64,000 nt of DNA from an uncultured Mesonia sp. (GCA_947494545.1 CANLVH010000005.1:62001-126000); one strand, 5' to 3'. Shown: positions 27,139 through 37,269, counted from the first letter of the stretch. Notes: generated from the letters alone by a model not told the origin. Numbers and translations: made by a program.

Positions 27139-27146
27139 CAAAGGTA
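27139..27146 (-). promoter_or_regulatory. -7 box for trkAH
   Basis: TACCTTTG on the minus strand fits TAnnTTTG, with a TTG 23 bases upstream that could act as the -33 element. It predicts a short leader of about 18 bases before ATG 27117. Confidence 0.5.
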
Positions 27147-27244
27147 GTTTTTTCCTATAATTTGAACCGCAAGCTTTTAGCATTTTTTTTGAGCGCAGGC
27201 CAAAATATATTGCATAAACCGTATCTTTACAAAAAAATTAGGCC

Positions 27245-27973
27245 ATGGCAAAAAAGGTTATTCCGTATAAAGATTCTAAACTGAACAAGAAAAAACAGGT
27301 GGAAAAAATGTTTGACACCATTTCTGAAAATTATGACGGTCTTAACCGCGTTATTTCTTTTGGAATAGACACAACTTGGCGCAAAAAAGTTATAAAACTT
27401 ATCACAGCCACCAACCCGCAAAACGCTTTAGATATTGCTACCGGCACGGGAGATTTGGCTATTAGTTTGGCAGAAGCGGGTATTAATAATGTTACCGGTT
27501 TAGACCTATCTGAAGGAATGCTTAGCGTTGGCCGAAAAAAAATTAAGGAAAAAAACCTGGCGAATAAAATTACAATGGTGCAAGGCGACTCTGAAGCTTT
27601 ACCATTTAAAGACAATCATTTTGATGCCATAAGTGTAGCTTTTGGCGTAAGAAATTTTGAAAATTTACAAAAAGGTTTGGCAGAGATTTATCGGGTGTTA
27701 AAACCCGGCGGTATTTTTGTAGTTTTAGAAACTTCGGTACCAACCAAAACTCCTTTTAAACAAGGTTATAGCCTTTATACCAAATATATGTTGCCAGTTA
27801 TTGGTAAAATCTTTTCTAAAGACAAAGTGGCCTACCAATATTTAAGCGATAGTGCTGCTGTTTTTCCTTACGGAAAGAAATTCAACAATATTTTACAAAA
27901 AATTGGGTTTACATCTATAGAAAACAAACCACAAACCTTTGGTGTAGCCACCATTTATACCGCATCAAAATAG
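27245..27973 (+). CDS. ubiE: Demethylmenaquinone methyltransferase (UbiE/MenG)
   Basis: 242 residues. UbiE signatures: [38 protein letters not shown] (SAM motif I) and [17 protein letters not shown]. It makes menaquinone, the acceptor used by the Nqr pump in this window. Divergent to trkA; TATCTTTA at 27222-27229 may be its -7 box. It is followed 4 bases later by porT, an arrangement known in flavobacteria. Confidence 0.95.
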   Translation: MAKKVIPYKDSKLNKKKQVEKMFDTISENYDGLNRVISFGIDTTWRKKVIKLITATNPQNALDIATGTGDLAISLAEAGINNVTGLDLSEGMLSVGRKKIKEKNLANKITMVQGDSEALPFKDNHFDAISVAFGVRNFENLQKGLAEIYRVLKPGGIFVVLETSVPTKTPFKQGYSLYTKYMLPVIGKIFSKDKVAYQYLSDSAAVFPYGKKFNNILQKIGFTSIENKPQTFGVATIYTASK

Positions 27974-27977
27974 TTAT

Positions 27978-28673
27978 ATGAGAAAAATCTTTTTCGTTTT
28001 ATTTCTTTGCTTAGGCTTTCAAAGCCTTAGCGCCCAAGGTTTTTTTAGATCTGGAGATAAACTTAGAAACTTAGATAATTTTGACAAACAACGTTGGTCT
28101 TGGGGGTATTTTTTAGGCTTTAACTCCTACGATTTTAAATTTGATTATGAAGAAGAAGCTTCAGATGTTCTAGTAGAAAAAAATATTGGATTTAATATAG
28201 GACTTATTGGTAATTTACGCGTTAACGATTATATAGATCTGCGCTTAGAACCCGGTGTTATTTTTGCCGGCAGAAACCTAACCTATCCTGATATACCGGA
28301 AGACAACCTTAGAGAGGTAAAATCTACTTATGTGCATATTCCGCTTTTGGTAAAATTTTCTACAAAACGTCTTAATAATTTTAAACCTTTTGTAATTGGC
28401 GGTGTTTCTACCTCTATAAACCTATCTAGTAACGAAGACAACCCAGACGATAATAGCGTTGGCGAATTTAGAATGAAGTCTAACACATTTTATTATGAAG
28501 TAGGCTTTGGTATAGATTTTTATTTGTTCTTCTTTAAATTTACACCCAGTATTCGCGGAGTTTTTGCTTTGAGCGATGAGCTAAAACGCGACAAAGACCC
28601 TAACAGCCCGTATACCTCTAACATTAATCAGATGTCTACGCGCGGGGTTTTTCTTAATTTTAAATTTCAGTAA
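27978..28673 (+). CDS. porT: PorT/SprT family outer-membrane protein of the type IX secretion system
   Basis: 231 residues, signal peptide MRKIFFVLFLCLGFQSLSAQ, then NLDNFDKQRWSWGYFLGFN and a series of amphipathic strands ending in FLNFKFQ, a typical beta-barrel C-terminus with terminal aromatic. Position directly after ubiE and the N-terminal block match flavobacterial SprT, needed for T9SS function and gliding. It ends 5 bases before the convergent RNA methyltransferase gene. Confidence 0.8.
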   Translation: MRKIFFVLFLCLGFQSLSAQGFFRSGDKLRNLDNFDKQRWSWGYFLGFNSYDFKFDYEEEASDVLVEKNIGFNIGLIGNLRVNDYIDLRLEPGVIFAGRNLTYPDIPEDNLREVKSTYVHIPLLVKFSTKRLNNFKPFVIGGVSTSINLSSNEDNPDDNSVGEFRMKSNTFYYEVGFGIDFYLFFFKFTPSIRGVFALSDELKRDKDPNSPYTSNINQMSTRGVFLNFKFQ

Positions 28674-28678
28674 AAACA

Positions 28679-29401
28679 CTATCTACGCCTAAACTCGCTT
28701 AAACTAATTGCGGTGGCGGTTGCTACGTTTAAACTTTCAGTTTTTTGATGTGTTCCAAATTGCGGAATACTGATACTGTGGGTTAAGATTTTTTCTATTC
28801 TAGACGAAATACCGTTTGCTTCGTTTCCTAAAACCAGAACAGCTTCTTTGGGTAAAACAGCGCTATAAACCGATTCGGCTTGCATAAAAGTTCCGTAAAG
28901 CGGTAAATTTAATTTGGGTAAACTTTCTTCTAAGTTGGTATAGCTTACCTCTACCCGCGCAATAGAGCCCATTGTAGCTTGCACTACTTTGGGGTTATAA
29001 CAATCTACTGTATCTGTAGAACACAACAAATTTTCTACGCCAAACCAATCGCACAGCCGTATAATTGTGCCTAAATTTCCGGGATCTCTAACGCCATCTA
29101 AAGCTACTATTAAGCCTTTTTTAATGGGCTCAAAATCTTCGGGTATTTTAAATAATGCCAAGGCCGTTTGCGGCGTAGAGAGTTTAGAAATTTTTTGTAA
29201 CTCTCCTTGTTCTAAAAGCTGTATTTTATCTTTGGGGGTATAAAACAAGTCTACTTCCGTAAAGAGCATTTCTAACGCAAAGTTAGAATTTAAAAGCTCT
29301 TTGATAACTTTTACACCTTCGGCAAAAAAAAGTTGGTGTTTCTGTCTATATTTTTTTTGAGTTAGGCTGTTTATTAGCTTTATTTGGCTTTTGCTAAGCA
29401 T
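28679..29401 (-). CDS. TrmH/SpoU-family RNA 2'-O-methyltransferase
   Basis: 240 residues. Short N-terminal substrate-binding domain (QKKYRQKHQLFFAEGVKVI) and a SPOUT knot domain with the three family motifs: VALDGVRDPGNLGTIIRLCD, VLVLGNEANGIS and SLNVATATAISLSEF. It methylates ribose in rRNA or tRNA; target not predictable. Cytoplasmic. Confidence 0.92.
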   Translation of the reverse strand: MLSKSQIKLINSLTQKKYRQKHQLFFAEGVKVIKELLNSNFALEMLFTEVDLFYTPKDKIQLLEQGELQKISKLSTPQTALALFKIPEDFEPIKKGLIVALDGVRDPGNLGTIIRLCDWFGVENLLCSTDTVDCYNPKVVQATMGSIARVEVSYTNLEESLPKLNLPLYGTFMQAESVYSAVLPKEAVLVLGNEANGISSRIEKILTHSISIPQFGTHQKTESLNVATATAISLSEFRRR

Positions 29402-29410
29402 AAATTAATG

Positions 29411-29418
29411 TATTTTTG
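29411..29418 (+). promoter_or_regulatory. -7 box for tamL
   Basis: TATTTTTG fits TAnnTTTG and predicts transcription from about 29422, just before the TTG start codons of tamL. Confidence 0.5.
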
Positions 29419-29435
29419 AAACAGAATTTTTGTAT

Positions 29436-32006
29436 TTGAAATTGACATCGACAAAAATAGCATTATTTCTATTAGTAATTCTACTAGCGTCTTGTAACGC
29501 CGTAAAACGAGTAGGAAACGATGAGCATTTGCTCACGCAAAATACCATTTTTAAAAATGGTGAAAAAATTTCTGATAGTGAAGTTTACAACCAATTATTT
29601 CAAAAACCCAATGTGCGTCTACCATTGGTAAGAATGCCTTTACGCCTGTTTATTTACAATATGGCAAAACCGGAGCCGGATTCTACTTTTTACAATTGGT
29701 TAGAAAAAAAGCCAAAACGCAAAAAACGCTTGATTAATTTCTTTTCGGAAAAACAAGTAGAGCGTATGGGAAATGCCTATGTGGGGTTTAATAATTTTTT
29801 GAAAGAAACGGGAGAAGCACCTACAATTTTAAGCGAACAAAAGACAGAAAATTCTGCCAACCGATTAAAATCTTGGTACTGGAACCACGGTTGGTTTAAT
29901 GCAGAAACAGATTTTAAAATAAATAAAACAGATAATAAACGCGCTACGGTAGATTATTATGTAGAACCTAAACAGCCTTATATATTAGATTCTATTTCTT
30001 CTAGAATACCATCTGCTGTAGCAGATTCTATCTATCAATTGCACAAAAACGAAGCTTTAATAAAAGACGGACAAAAATTTGAGACCAATAACTTTGAGGC
30101 AGAGCGCGAAAGACTTACCGCTCTTTTTAGAAACAATGGTTTATATCATTTTGAGCAAGAATACGTTTCTTTTGATGCAGATACTATTAATACCAATCAT
30201 CAAGTAAATATAGACGTAGTAATAGCAGACAGGCGCAACCAAGAAGATACTACCGCGGCGGCAGATTTTAAAGTTCACCGCATAAGCCAGGTAAACATTT
30301 TTACAAATTATCGTTATAAATTTAGAGACTACCCACTATTAGATTCTGCCAAGCATAAAGGCTATAATTTATACAGTTTTGAAGATTTAAAATTTAAGCC
30401 TAAAGCTATAACCGATGCCGTTTTTATCAAGAAAGGAAATGTGTATCGCGATAGAGACAGATCGTTAACCTATCGCCGATTTAACGAGTTGCAAATGTTT
30501 GAATATCCCAATATTCAATATATGGAAGATCCTCGTGATAGCACTAAAACCAGCTTGATTACAAATATTTTTCTAACGCCTAAACCAAAATTTGGAGTAG
30601 ATTTTAATTTTGATGTTTCGCGCAGTAATATTCAAGAATTTGGTTTGGGTTTTGGCGGTTCTCTCTTAATTCGTAATATTTTTGGAGGCGCAGAAATTCT
30701 AGAAATCGGTGGCAGAGGAAGTATAGGTAACTCTAAAGACGCTGCAAAAGATAAAGAAAATACATTTTTTAATATTTCTGAAATTGGTGGAAACCTCAAT
30801 CTCACCTTTCCAAAAATTGCGTTTCCTATAAAAACCACCGGGATAATTCCAAAATCAATGTCGCCATTTACCAATTTAAGTGTTGGTTTTAGCACGCAGA
30901 AAAACATAGGTTTAGACAAGCAAAACGTCACGGGTAAATTTGCCTACCGTTGGTATCCTTCTAAAGAGTTATCGCATAGGTTTGAACTATTAGACTTGCA
31001 ATATGTACGCAATTTAAATGTAGCGAATTACTTTAACGTTTACCGAAATTCTTACGATCGTCTTAACGAAGTTGCGCAAGATAATTATGGCCAAATAAAT
31101 CCGGAGTATTTTGAGACCCAAGACCCAAACAGCAGCTCTTCGCCAAACTTAAAAATTCCCGAAGGTACAACTGCATTTATAAACGATTTTAGAAACAACT
31201 CTTACAATTTAACCCAAGACGAGCGCAGTATTACCCGTAACATTATAGAACGTAAAGACCGGCTTACAGAAGATAATTTGATATTGGCTTCTAACTTTAG
31301 TTATATGCACAACACCCGCGAAAATATTTATGACGAAGAGTTTTCGCAATTTAGGTTTAAGCTCGAAGCCGCAGGAAACACTTTATCTTTATTGGCGCCC
31401 ATAATTGGTTTAAAAAATAACAGAAACGACAACTATAATTTATTTGGCGTTCAATTTTCGCAATATGCAAAAGTTGAAACAGATTTTATAAAACATTGGG
31501 ACCTTGGCCAACAAAACATTATAGCCGTTAGAGCCTTGGCGGGAATAGCCATTCCTTACGGAAATTCTAATAGCATTCCTTTTGCCAGAAGTTTTTTTGC
31601 CGGTGGCGCTAACGATAATCGTGGGTGGCAAGCCTATGATCTTGGGCCCGGCAGTAGTGGTAGCATTAACGAATTTAATGAAGCCAATATGAAAATAAGC
31701 TTTAATGCAGAATATAGGTTTAATTTATTCGGGGCGCTGCATAGTGCAGTTTTTGTAGACGTAGGAAATATATGGAATGTTCTTGATAATGTAGAAGATC
31801 CACAATCTACTTTTACCGAAATTTCAGATCTAAGCGAATTGGCAGTTGGGTCTGGTTTTGGTTTGCGTTATGATTTAGACTTTTTTGTAATTCGTTTAGA
31901 TCTTGGTTTTAAAACCTACAACCCTGCTTTTTACGACCAGAAATGGTTCACAAACTATAACTTTGCACACGCTGTTTATAATGTTGGGATCAATTATCCT
32001 TTCTAG
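29436..32006 (+). CDS. tamL: TamL-type BamA-family outer-membrane lipoprotein
   Basis: About 856 residues starting at TTG 29436 (MKLTSTKIALFLLVILLASC), which gives a normal lipoprotein signal; TTG 29430 is also possible, and no ATG is available. The lipobox Cys is followed by NAVKRVGNDEHLLTQN. POTRA-like domains occupy the first half and a 16-strand Omp85 barrel the second (SFFAGGANDNRGWQAYDLGP is the conserved barrel loop; the end is a strand with terminal Phe). The lipidated Omp85 form is the TamL of Bacteroidota, partner of TamB in envelope assembly. Confidence 0.85.
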   Translation: MKLTSTKIALFLLVILLASCNAVKRVGNDEHLLTQNTIFKNGEKISDSEVYNQLFQKPNVRLPLVRMPLRLFIYNMAKPEPDSTFYNWLEKKPKRKKRLINFFSEKQVERMGNAYVGFNNFLKETGEAPTILSEQKTENSANRLKSWYWNHGWFNAETDFKINKTDNKRATVDYYVEPKQPYILDSISSRIPSAVADSIYQLHKNEALIKDGQKFETNNFEAERERLTALFRNNGLYHFEQEYVSFDADTINTNHQVNIDVVIADRRNQEDTTAAADFKVHRISQVNIFTNYRYKFRDYPLLDSAKHKGYNLYSFEDLKFKPKAITDAVFIKKGNVYRDRDRSLTYRRFNELQMFEYPNIQYMEDPRDSTKTSLITNIFLTPKPKFGVDFNFDVSRSNIQEFGLGFGGSLLIRNIFGGAEILEIGGRGSIGNSKDAAKDKENTFFNISEIGGNLNLTFPKIAFPIKTTGIIPKSMSPFTNLSVGFSTQKNIGLDKQNVTGKFAYRWYPSKELSHRFELLDLQYVRNLNVANYFNVYRNSYDRLNEVAQDNYGQINPEYFETQDPNSSSSPNLKIPEGTTAFINDFRNNSYNLTQDERSITRNIIERKDRLTEDNLILASNFSYMHNTRENIYDEEFSQFRFKLEAAGNTLSLLAPIIGLKNNRNDNYNLFGVQFSQYAKVETDFIKHWDLGQQNIIAVRALAGIAIPYGNSNSIPFARSFFAGGANDNRGWQAYDLGPGSSGSINEFNEANMKISFNAEYRFNLFGALHSAVFVDVGNIWNVLDNVEDPQSTFTEISDLSELAVGSGFGLRYDLDFFVIRLDLGFKTYNPAFYDQKWFTNYNFAHAVYNVGINYPF

Positions 32007-32020
32007 CAATAATATTTTAT

Positions 32021-32028
32021 TAATTTTG
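32021..32028 (+). promoter_or_regulatory. -7 box for fbaA
   Basis: TAATTTTG fits TAnnTTTG, 28 bases before the fbaA ATG. Confidence 0.45.
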
Positions 32029-32055
32029 TATTTAAAAATCAATTAAAGATATACC

Positions 32056-33123
32056 ATGGCACACAACATCAAACCAGGAGTTGCAACCGGCAAAGAAGTT
32101 CAAGAGATATTTGACCACGCAAAGAAAAACAACTATGCTCTACCCGCAGTAAATGTTGTAGGCTCTAATAGTATTAACGCGGTTTTAGAAACTGCAGCAG
32201 AGTTAAACGCACCGGTAATTATACAATTCTCAAATGGCGGGGCACATTTTAATGCAGGTAAAGGCTTACCTAATGACAAACAGCAAGCAGCTGTATTAGG
32301 CGGTGTTGCCGGCGCAAAACATATTCACGATTTGGCAAAAGCCTACGGGGCAACTGTTATTTTACATACAGACCATTGCGCAAAAAAATTACTACCTTGG
32401 ATTGATGGTCTTTTAGACGAAGGCGAAAAATACTACAAAGAACACGGTAAACCTTTGTATTCTTCGCATATGATAGATTTAAGTGCAGAACCTATAGAAG
32501 AAAATATAGAAACCTGTAAAAAATATCTTTCCCGTATGGAAAAAATGGGCATGACCTTAGAAATAGAATTAGGTATAACCGGCGGCGAAGAAGATGGTGT
32601 AGACAATACCGGCGTAGACTCTTCTAAACTTTACACCCAACCAGAAGAAGTGGCGTATGCTTACGAAGAACTAAGTAAAATAAGCGATCAATTTACCATA
32701 GCAGCAGCTTTTGGTAACGTACACGGTGTTTACAAACCGGGTAATGTAAAATTAACACCTAAAATTCTTAAAAATTCGCAAGAGTACATTACGGAAAAAT
32801 ATAAGGTAGAAGAAAACCATATAGATTTTGTATTTCACGGCGGCAGCGGCTCTTCTGTAGAAGAAATTAGAGAAGCTATTGGTTATGGTGTTATAAAAAT
32901 GAATATTGACACAGATCTTCAATATGCATTTGCAGCCGGTGTCAGAGATTACATGAACGACAAAAAAGATTACCTTGCCACCCAGATAGGCAACCCAGAA
33001 GGTGAAGACGCGCCTAACAAAAAATATTACGATCCTAGAAAATGGTTGCGAGAAGGAGAAAAGAGCTTTAAAGAAAGACTTAAAAAAGCTTTTGAAGATT
33101 TAAACAACGTTAATACCTTATAA
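32056..33123 (+). CDS. fbaA: Class II fructose-1,6-bisphosphate aldolase
   Basis: 355 residues, class IIA type as in E. coli FbaA. Zinc ligands and active site: LHTDHCAKKLLPW, EIELGITGGEEDGVDN, AFGNVHGVYKPGNV and VFHGGSGSSVEEI. It splits FBP to DHAP and GAP in glycolysis and runs in reverse in gluconeogenesis. It is followed 41 bases later by accD. Confidence 0.96.
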   Translation: MAHNIKPGVATGKEVQEIFDHAKKNNYALPAVNVVGSNSINAVLETAAELNAPVIIQFSNGGAHFNAGKGLPNDKQQAAVLGGVAGAKHIHDLAKAYGATVILHTDHCAKKLLPWIDGLLDEGEKYYKEHGKPLYSSHMIDLSAEPIEENIETCKKYLSRMEKMGMTLEIELGITGGEEDGVDNTGVDSSKLYTQPEEVAYAYEELSKISDQFTIAAAFGNVHGVYKPGNVKLTPKILKNSQEYITEKYKVEENHIDFVFHGGSGSSVEEIREAIGYGVIKMNIDTDLQYAFAAGVRDYMNDKKDYLATQIGNPEGEDAPNKKYYDPRKWLREGEKSFKERLKKAFEDLNNVNTL

Positions 33124-33164
33124 ACAATCCTTTTCGAACTTAATTATTAACAAACCCCTAAATT

Positions 33165-34022
33165 ATGGCTTGGTTTAAAAGAACAAAAAAAGGAATACAA
33201 ACCGCTACAGAAGATAAAAAAGATGTACCCAAAGGTTTGTGGTACAAATCGCCTACCGGTAAGATTGTAGATGCAGAGCAACTGGCAAAAAATCACTATG
33301 TAAGTCCGGAAGACGGTTACCACGTAAGAATTGGCAGTCAAGAATATTTTGAAATACTTTTTGACGATAATAAATACAAAGAGCTAGACAAAAACCTTAC
33401 GGCAAAAGATCCGCTAAAATTTGAAGACAAAAAGAAATATCCGGATCGCATAAAAGAAGCGCAGAAAAAAACCGGACTAAAAGACGCCATGCGAGTGGCC
33501 GTTGGCAAATCTAAAGGAAAAGATTTGGTAGTAGCCTGTATGGATTTTCGTTTTGTTGGTGGCTCTATGGGCTCTGTAGTTGGCGAGAAAATTGCAAGAG
33601 CGGCAGACTACGCCATGCAAAAGAAAATACCTTTAATGATAATTTCTAAATCTGGCGGGGCAAGAATGCAAGAAGCCGTCTTATCCTTAATGCAATTGGC
33701 TAAAACTTCCGTAAAGGTCGCACAATTAGCCGAAGCTAAAATTCCGTACATTTCTTTATGTACAGATCCAACAACAGGTGGCACCACAGCCTCTTTTGCA
33801 ATGTTGGGCGATATAAATATAGCAGAACCGGGCGCTTTGATTGGTTTTGCAGGACCGCGAGTGGTTAGAGATACTACAGGAAAAGAGTTGCCGGAAGGTT
33901 TTCAAACTTCGGAGTTTTTAGAAGAACACGGTTTTTTAGATTTTATAACCCATAGAAGAGATTTAAAAAATAAAGTAAACTTGTATATAGATTTAATTTT
34001 AAATCAAGAAGTGCGCGCTTAA
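33165..34022 (+). CDS. accD: Acetyl-CoA carboxylase carboxyltransferase subunit beta, lacking zinc-ribbon cysteines
   Basis: 285 residues. The carboxyltransferase core is intact: [51 protein letters not shown] and [13 protein letters not shown]. It joins AccA and biotinylated AccB to form malonyl-CoA. The N-terminal ribbon that holds zinc in E. coli through four Cys reads [16 protein letters not shown] and [13 protein letters not shown] here: no Cys occurs before the core, with Ser or Asp at the aligned places. The overall ribbon sequence is still recognisable. Confidence 0.95.
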   Translation: MAWFKRTKKGIQTATEDKKDVPKGLWYKSPTGKIVDAEQLAKNHYVSPEDGYHVRIGSQEYFEILFDDNKYKELDKNLTAKDPLKFEDKKKYPDRIKEAQKKTGLKDAMRVAVGKSKGKDLVVACMDFRFVGGSMGSVVGEKIARAADYAMQKKIPLMIISKSGGARMQEAVLSLMQLAKTSVKVAQLAEAKIPYISLCTDPTTGGTTASFAMLGDINIAEPGALIGFAGPRVVRDTTGKELPEGFQTSEFLEEHGFLDFITHRRDLKNKVNLYIDLILNQEVRA

Positions 34023-34050
34023 AAAACGCGACCTTACTTTATTTTCATAA

Positions 34051-34080
34051 AAAAATGCTCCAAAAACTTGGAGCATTTTT
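34051..34080. terminator. Bidirectional terminator between accD and the HMA gene
   Basis: 13 bp inverted repeat AAAAATGCTCCAA/TTGGAGCATTTTT with a 4 base loop between convergent genes. Confidence 0.85.
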
Positions 34081-34102
34081 TCATTTATCATTTTTTTAGG
34101 CG

Positions 34103-34468
34103 CTATTCCATTTTGCCGGTTCTATGATTTTCTTTAATCGCTTCATCTCTATATCTGCAGCATTTGTGCACGCTATTGTAAGCTTCGTCTGTGGCTTTCA
34201 TATCGCTAACATCGTGCCCTACGGCAACAATGCTTTTTTTAATAGCATCTAAGTTTGTTTTCTTTTGGTTATAAATCAATTTTAGCTCGTGGGTTTCTAC
34301 ATTCCAATCGGCAAATTTTACGCCTTTTGCTTTTATACTGGCTTTCTCTATTCGTTCTTTACACATTTGGCAAACGCCATCTACATCTAAAGAAGCTTTA
34401 GCATTTCTATTTTGCGAAAAGCTAAAAGATGTTACTAACAAGACTAAAACTACAAGTAATTTTTTCAT
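34103..34468 (-). CDS. Secreted heavy-metal-associated (HMA) domain protein
   Basis: 121 residues with a Sec signal peptide (MKKLLVVLVLLVTSFSFSQ). The HMA fold follows: ASLDVDGVCQMCKERIEK with metal-binding Cys33 and Cys36 and a core strand VKFADWNVETHELKLIYN. The C-terminus adds a CC pair (HKCCRYRDEA). Probably a periplasmic copper or similar metal binder. It is 21 bases after a TonB receptor with which it is presumably co-transcribed. Confidence 0.85.
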   Translation of the reverse strand: MKKLLVVLVLLVTSFSFSQNRNAKASLDVDGVCQMCKERIEKASIKAKGVKFADWNVETHELKLIYNQKKTNLDAIKKSIVAVGHDVSDMKATDEAYNSVHKCCRYRDEAIKENHRTGKME

Positions 34469-34489
34469 ATTTTCTATTTATTTAATTTA

Positions 34490-36733
34490 TTATTTAATTC
34501 TATAACGTAAACCAATATAATACAAGCTACCATAAATTGGTCCATATACAAATGTACTGTCAAAATTTGAACCAAAAGGATTATCGGTTCCTAAAATAGG
34601 TTTTCTTTGGCGGACATTGGTAATATTTTCTCCACCGGCATACACTTCAAATTTAGGGGAAAATACCTTTGTAACTTGTGCATTTACCGTATTTACTTCG
34701 GGAGAATATTCTGGTCTTTGATAGTTTGCCGGATTGCCAACGGTAGACGGGAAACGTTGTTTTCCTAACCAATTATACGTTACATCAAACTTCCATCTAC
34801 TATTATTTTTTATAGGCGTAGCATAAGATGCATTGGCAAAAAAGCGATGCTGCGCAGTAAGTGGCTTTATTTTTTCGCCGGTTAAATATTTTGTTTTTAC
34901 ATTGTAATATTTATAAGCCAAGCGTGTATCTAATCCTTTTAAGATGTTATAATTTAATTCTGTCTGAAAGCTATTGGCAAAACTATCGTTCTCTAAATTA
35001 TAAAAACTAATTGCGTTCGGGTTTTCCCAATCTACCACTACTTGATTTGTAAAATCTGTTCGGTAAAAATCAAAAGCAATATCTCCTTTTTGACCAAATA
35101 AATTAAATCCTTGTAGATAGGAAACACCGTAATTCCACGCAATTTCCGGTTCTAATCCGTAAATATCGCCTTCATCAGATGCTATAATATTGATATTTCT
35201 AGCTGTTGAAAACAGGTTTTGATTTTCCGCAAAGATATTAGCCGAGCGTTTTCCCCGACCAAAAGAAGCCCGGAATGCAGATTTTGCCCAGGGCGTGTAA
35301 CGCATATGAAATCTAGGGGTTACAAACAATCCTAAACGATTATGATTATCTATACGCGCGCCTGCCGTTAAATTTAATTTTTCTAGATTATCAAATTGAT
35401 ATTCAAAAAATGCACCTACAGAATTATCTATTCGTTCATAATTTGTTGTTTCTACCAATTCGTCATAATTATCATACGTAAAACTTACGCCGGTTTTTAT
35501 ATTATGGCGTGAATCACTAATAATAGAACTATAAATAAAGTTAGAATATACGCTGGTATGCTCAATATCATATTGCCTTAAGCCAAAATAAGAATCTTGT
35601 TGGTGGTTACTAAAAGCAAATTGAACCCCTAAATTTTGCCAAGGCAAATCTGGATTTACATAACCAAGTTTCCCCGAAAGGTCATAACGCTGTGTTTCTA
35701 TTTCGCTTCCCCACGCATTGGTAGTCAATTTATCTGTATCGGGATCAAAATTTACTTCTCCTGTTTGCTTATAATCGTCAAGAAACCGCACATTTAAAAA
35801 TCCAACAAACCCGTTTTCATTATCGGTATATTGCCAACGGTTCATTACGTTTATCTGGTTGTAAAGTGGCATATCTAGAAAACCATCGTCGTTAACATCG
35901 TGTTTTTCTTGATGCGTGTTACCGTGCACATATATTCCCGTACTCCATTTTTCGCTTACTTGTGTATTGTAATGTGCATTGAGTTCTAAACGCTGACTGC
36001 TGGCGCCATACAAATTCAAAAATAAATTATCGTCTTTTGTGGGCTTTTGCAACTCGGCATTAATTTGCCCGGCAATACTTTCGTAACCATTTACTACGCT
36101 ACCGGCGCCTTTGGTTATCTGTATACTTTCTACCCAAGTTCCCGGGGTAAACGTTAATCCGTAAGCTTGCGCGGCTCCGCGAACTGTAGGAATATTTTCC
36201 ATAGCAATTAAAATATACGGACTCGTTAAACCCAACATTTTAATTTGTCGCGTTCCTGAAATAGCATCTGCAAAATTGACGTCTATAGAAGGATTGGTTT
36301 CAAAACTTTCTGACAAGTTACAACAAGCTGCTTTTAGCAACTCATCGCTACTTACATTCATGGTATTTTGAGAATCTAGATAAGAACGCGATGTGGCTTG
36401 CTTTCGCGAAATTACTTTTATTTCGTCTAAAGAGCTGGTTGGCGTTAAGGAATGTGTTATTGGTTTTGAAGGGTTTTTTACTGCAATGGTATCGGTTTTA
36501 AAGCCTACATAGCTTACCACAATTTGTTTGTAAGTATCTTTATACGGTAAGGAAAAATTACCATCAAAATCGGTTACTGTTCCTATTTCAGTATTTAACC
36601 AATATACATTTGCTCCTAATAATGGTAAAGATTTGTTGCTTTCGTTTTTTTCAAAAATGGTTCCTTTAATCTCTTCTTGTGAAAAACTTAGGAAAGAAAC
36701 ACTAAAAAATAATATAAAAAATAGGTATTTCAT
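34490..36733 (-). CDS. TonB-dependent receptor, probable metal-linked type
   Basis: 747 residues. Signal peptide (MKYLFFILFFSVSFLSFSQ), a carboxypeptidase-like regulatory domain (about 20-105: GANVYWLNTEIGTVTDFDGN), a plug domain (SDELLKAACCNLSESFETNP, IKMLGLTSPYILIAMENIPT) and a 22-strand barrel ending in IGLRYRIK. The ACCNLSESFETNP start of the plug gives two Cys at the periplasmic face. With HMA and HYC_CC_PP neighbours, a role in uptake of copper or another metal, or a metallophore, is likely but not proven. Confidence 0.88.
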   Translation of the reverse strand: MKYLFFILFFSVSFLSFSQEEIKGTIFEKNESNKSLPLLGANVYWLNTEIGTVTDFDGNFSLPYKDTYKQIVVSYVGFKTDTIAVKNPSKPITHSLTPTSSLDEIKVISRKQATSRSYLDSQNTMNVSSDELLKAACCNLSESFETNPSIDVNFADAISGTRQIKMLGLTSPYILIAMENIPTVRGAAQAYGLTFTPGTWVESIQITKGAGSVVNGYESIAGQINAELQKPTKDDNLFLNLYGASSQRLELNAHYNTQVSEKWSTGIYVHGNTHQEKHDVNDDGFLDMPLYNQINVMNRWQYTDNENGFVGFLNVRFLDDYKQTGEVNFDPDTDKLTTNAWGSEIETQRYDLSGKLGYVNPDLPWQNLGVQFAFSNHQQDSYFGLRQYDIEHTSVYSNFIYSSIISDSRHNIKTGVSFTYDNYDELVETTNYERIDNSVGAFFEYQFDNLEKLNLTAGARIDNHNRLGLFVTPRFHMRYTPWAKSAFRASFGRGKRSANIFAENQNLFSTARNINIIASDEGDIYGLEPEIAWNYGVSYLQGFNLFGQKGDIAFDFYRTDFTNQVVVDWENPNAISFYNLENDSFANSFQTELNYNILKGLDTRLAYKYYNVKTKYLTGEKIKPLTAQHRFFANASYATPIKNNSRWKFDVTYNWLGKQRFPSTVGNPANYQRPEYSPEVNTVNAQVTKVFSPKFEVYAGGENITNVRQRKPILGTDNPFGSNFDSTFVYGPIYGSLYYIGLRYRIK

Positions 36734-36833
36734 AAGTAATGTTTGTAAATAATAATAGACTGGATTGCATGTTAATTGAAGTAATTACATGCGCTAGATT
36801 ATTGCTAATCATCTACAAGAGTAGATGCAAACA

Positions 36834-37265
36834 TCAAATGAGATATACTTGGTAGTAGCGGAATAAATTCTTTTGAACAAGCAAAGGAGGCTCGTAAAAA
36901 ATTACAGAAAACTTATCATCATAATTCCGTAAAAAAGTGCTAAACGCCCAGTTTTGAATTGCAAACTGTTGTTTTTGCATTTTAACCTTCTCGGCCCCTA
37001 CTTTTTTTAGAACTAGATTTTCTTGTCCGTAAACAACATCACTTGTTTCTTTACAGCAATCTTCGGCTATTTTAGAAATTTGATTTTTTCCTACCTGAGG
37101 ATTAACGCAAGAAGTATGTTTACAGTTTTGCAGTTCAGCAAAAAGACTCGCTTCTATTAAAGCATCGCCACAAAAACGTTTATTAACCGTAAAAGAACTT
37201 GTAGTAACAAGTATACAGACAGCTAAAAGTGGCATTAAGATAATATGTAGCGAATTATTTTTCAC
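36834..37265 (-). CDS. HYC_CC_PP family secreted protein
   Basis: 143 residues, starting at GTG 37265. N-terminal hydrophobic segment, then the three marks that name the family in modified form: KRFCGD (31-32 region), DCCKET (Cys70, Cys71) and YEPPLLV near the C-terminus. Further Cys at 48 and 53 suggest metal binding in the periplasm. Such proteins typically precede TonB receptors and HMA proteins, as here. Gap of 100 bases to the receptor gene. Confidence 0.72.
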   Translation of the reverse strand: MKNNSLHIILMPLLAVCILVTTSSFTVNKRFCGDALIEASLFAELQNCKHTSCVNPQVGKNQISKIAEDCCKETSDVVYGQENLVLKKVGAEKVKMQKQQFAIQNWAFSTFLRNYDDKFSVIFYEPPLLVQKNLFRYYQVYLI

Positions 37266-37269
37266 GGCA

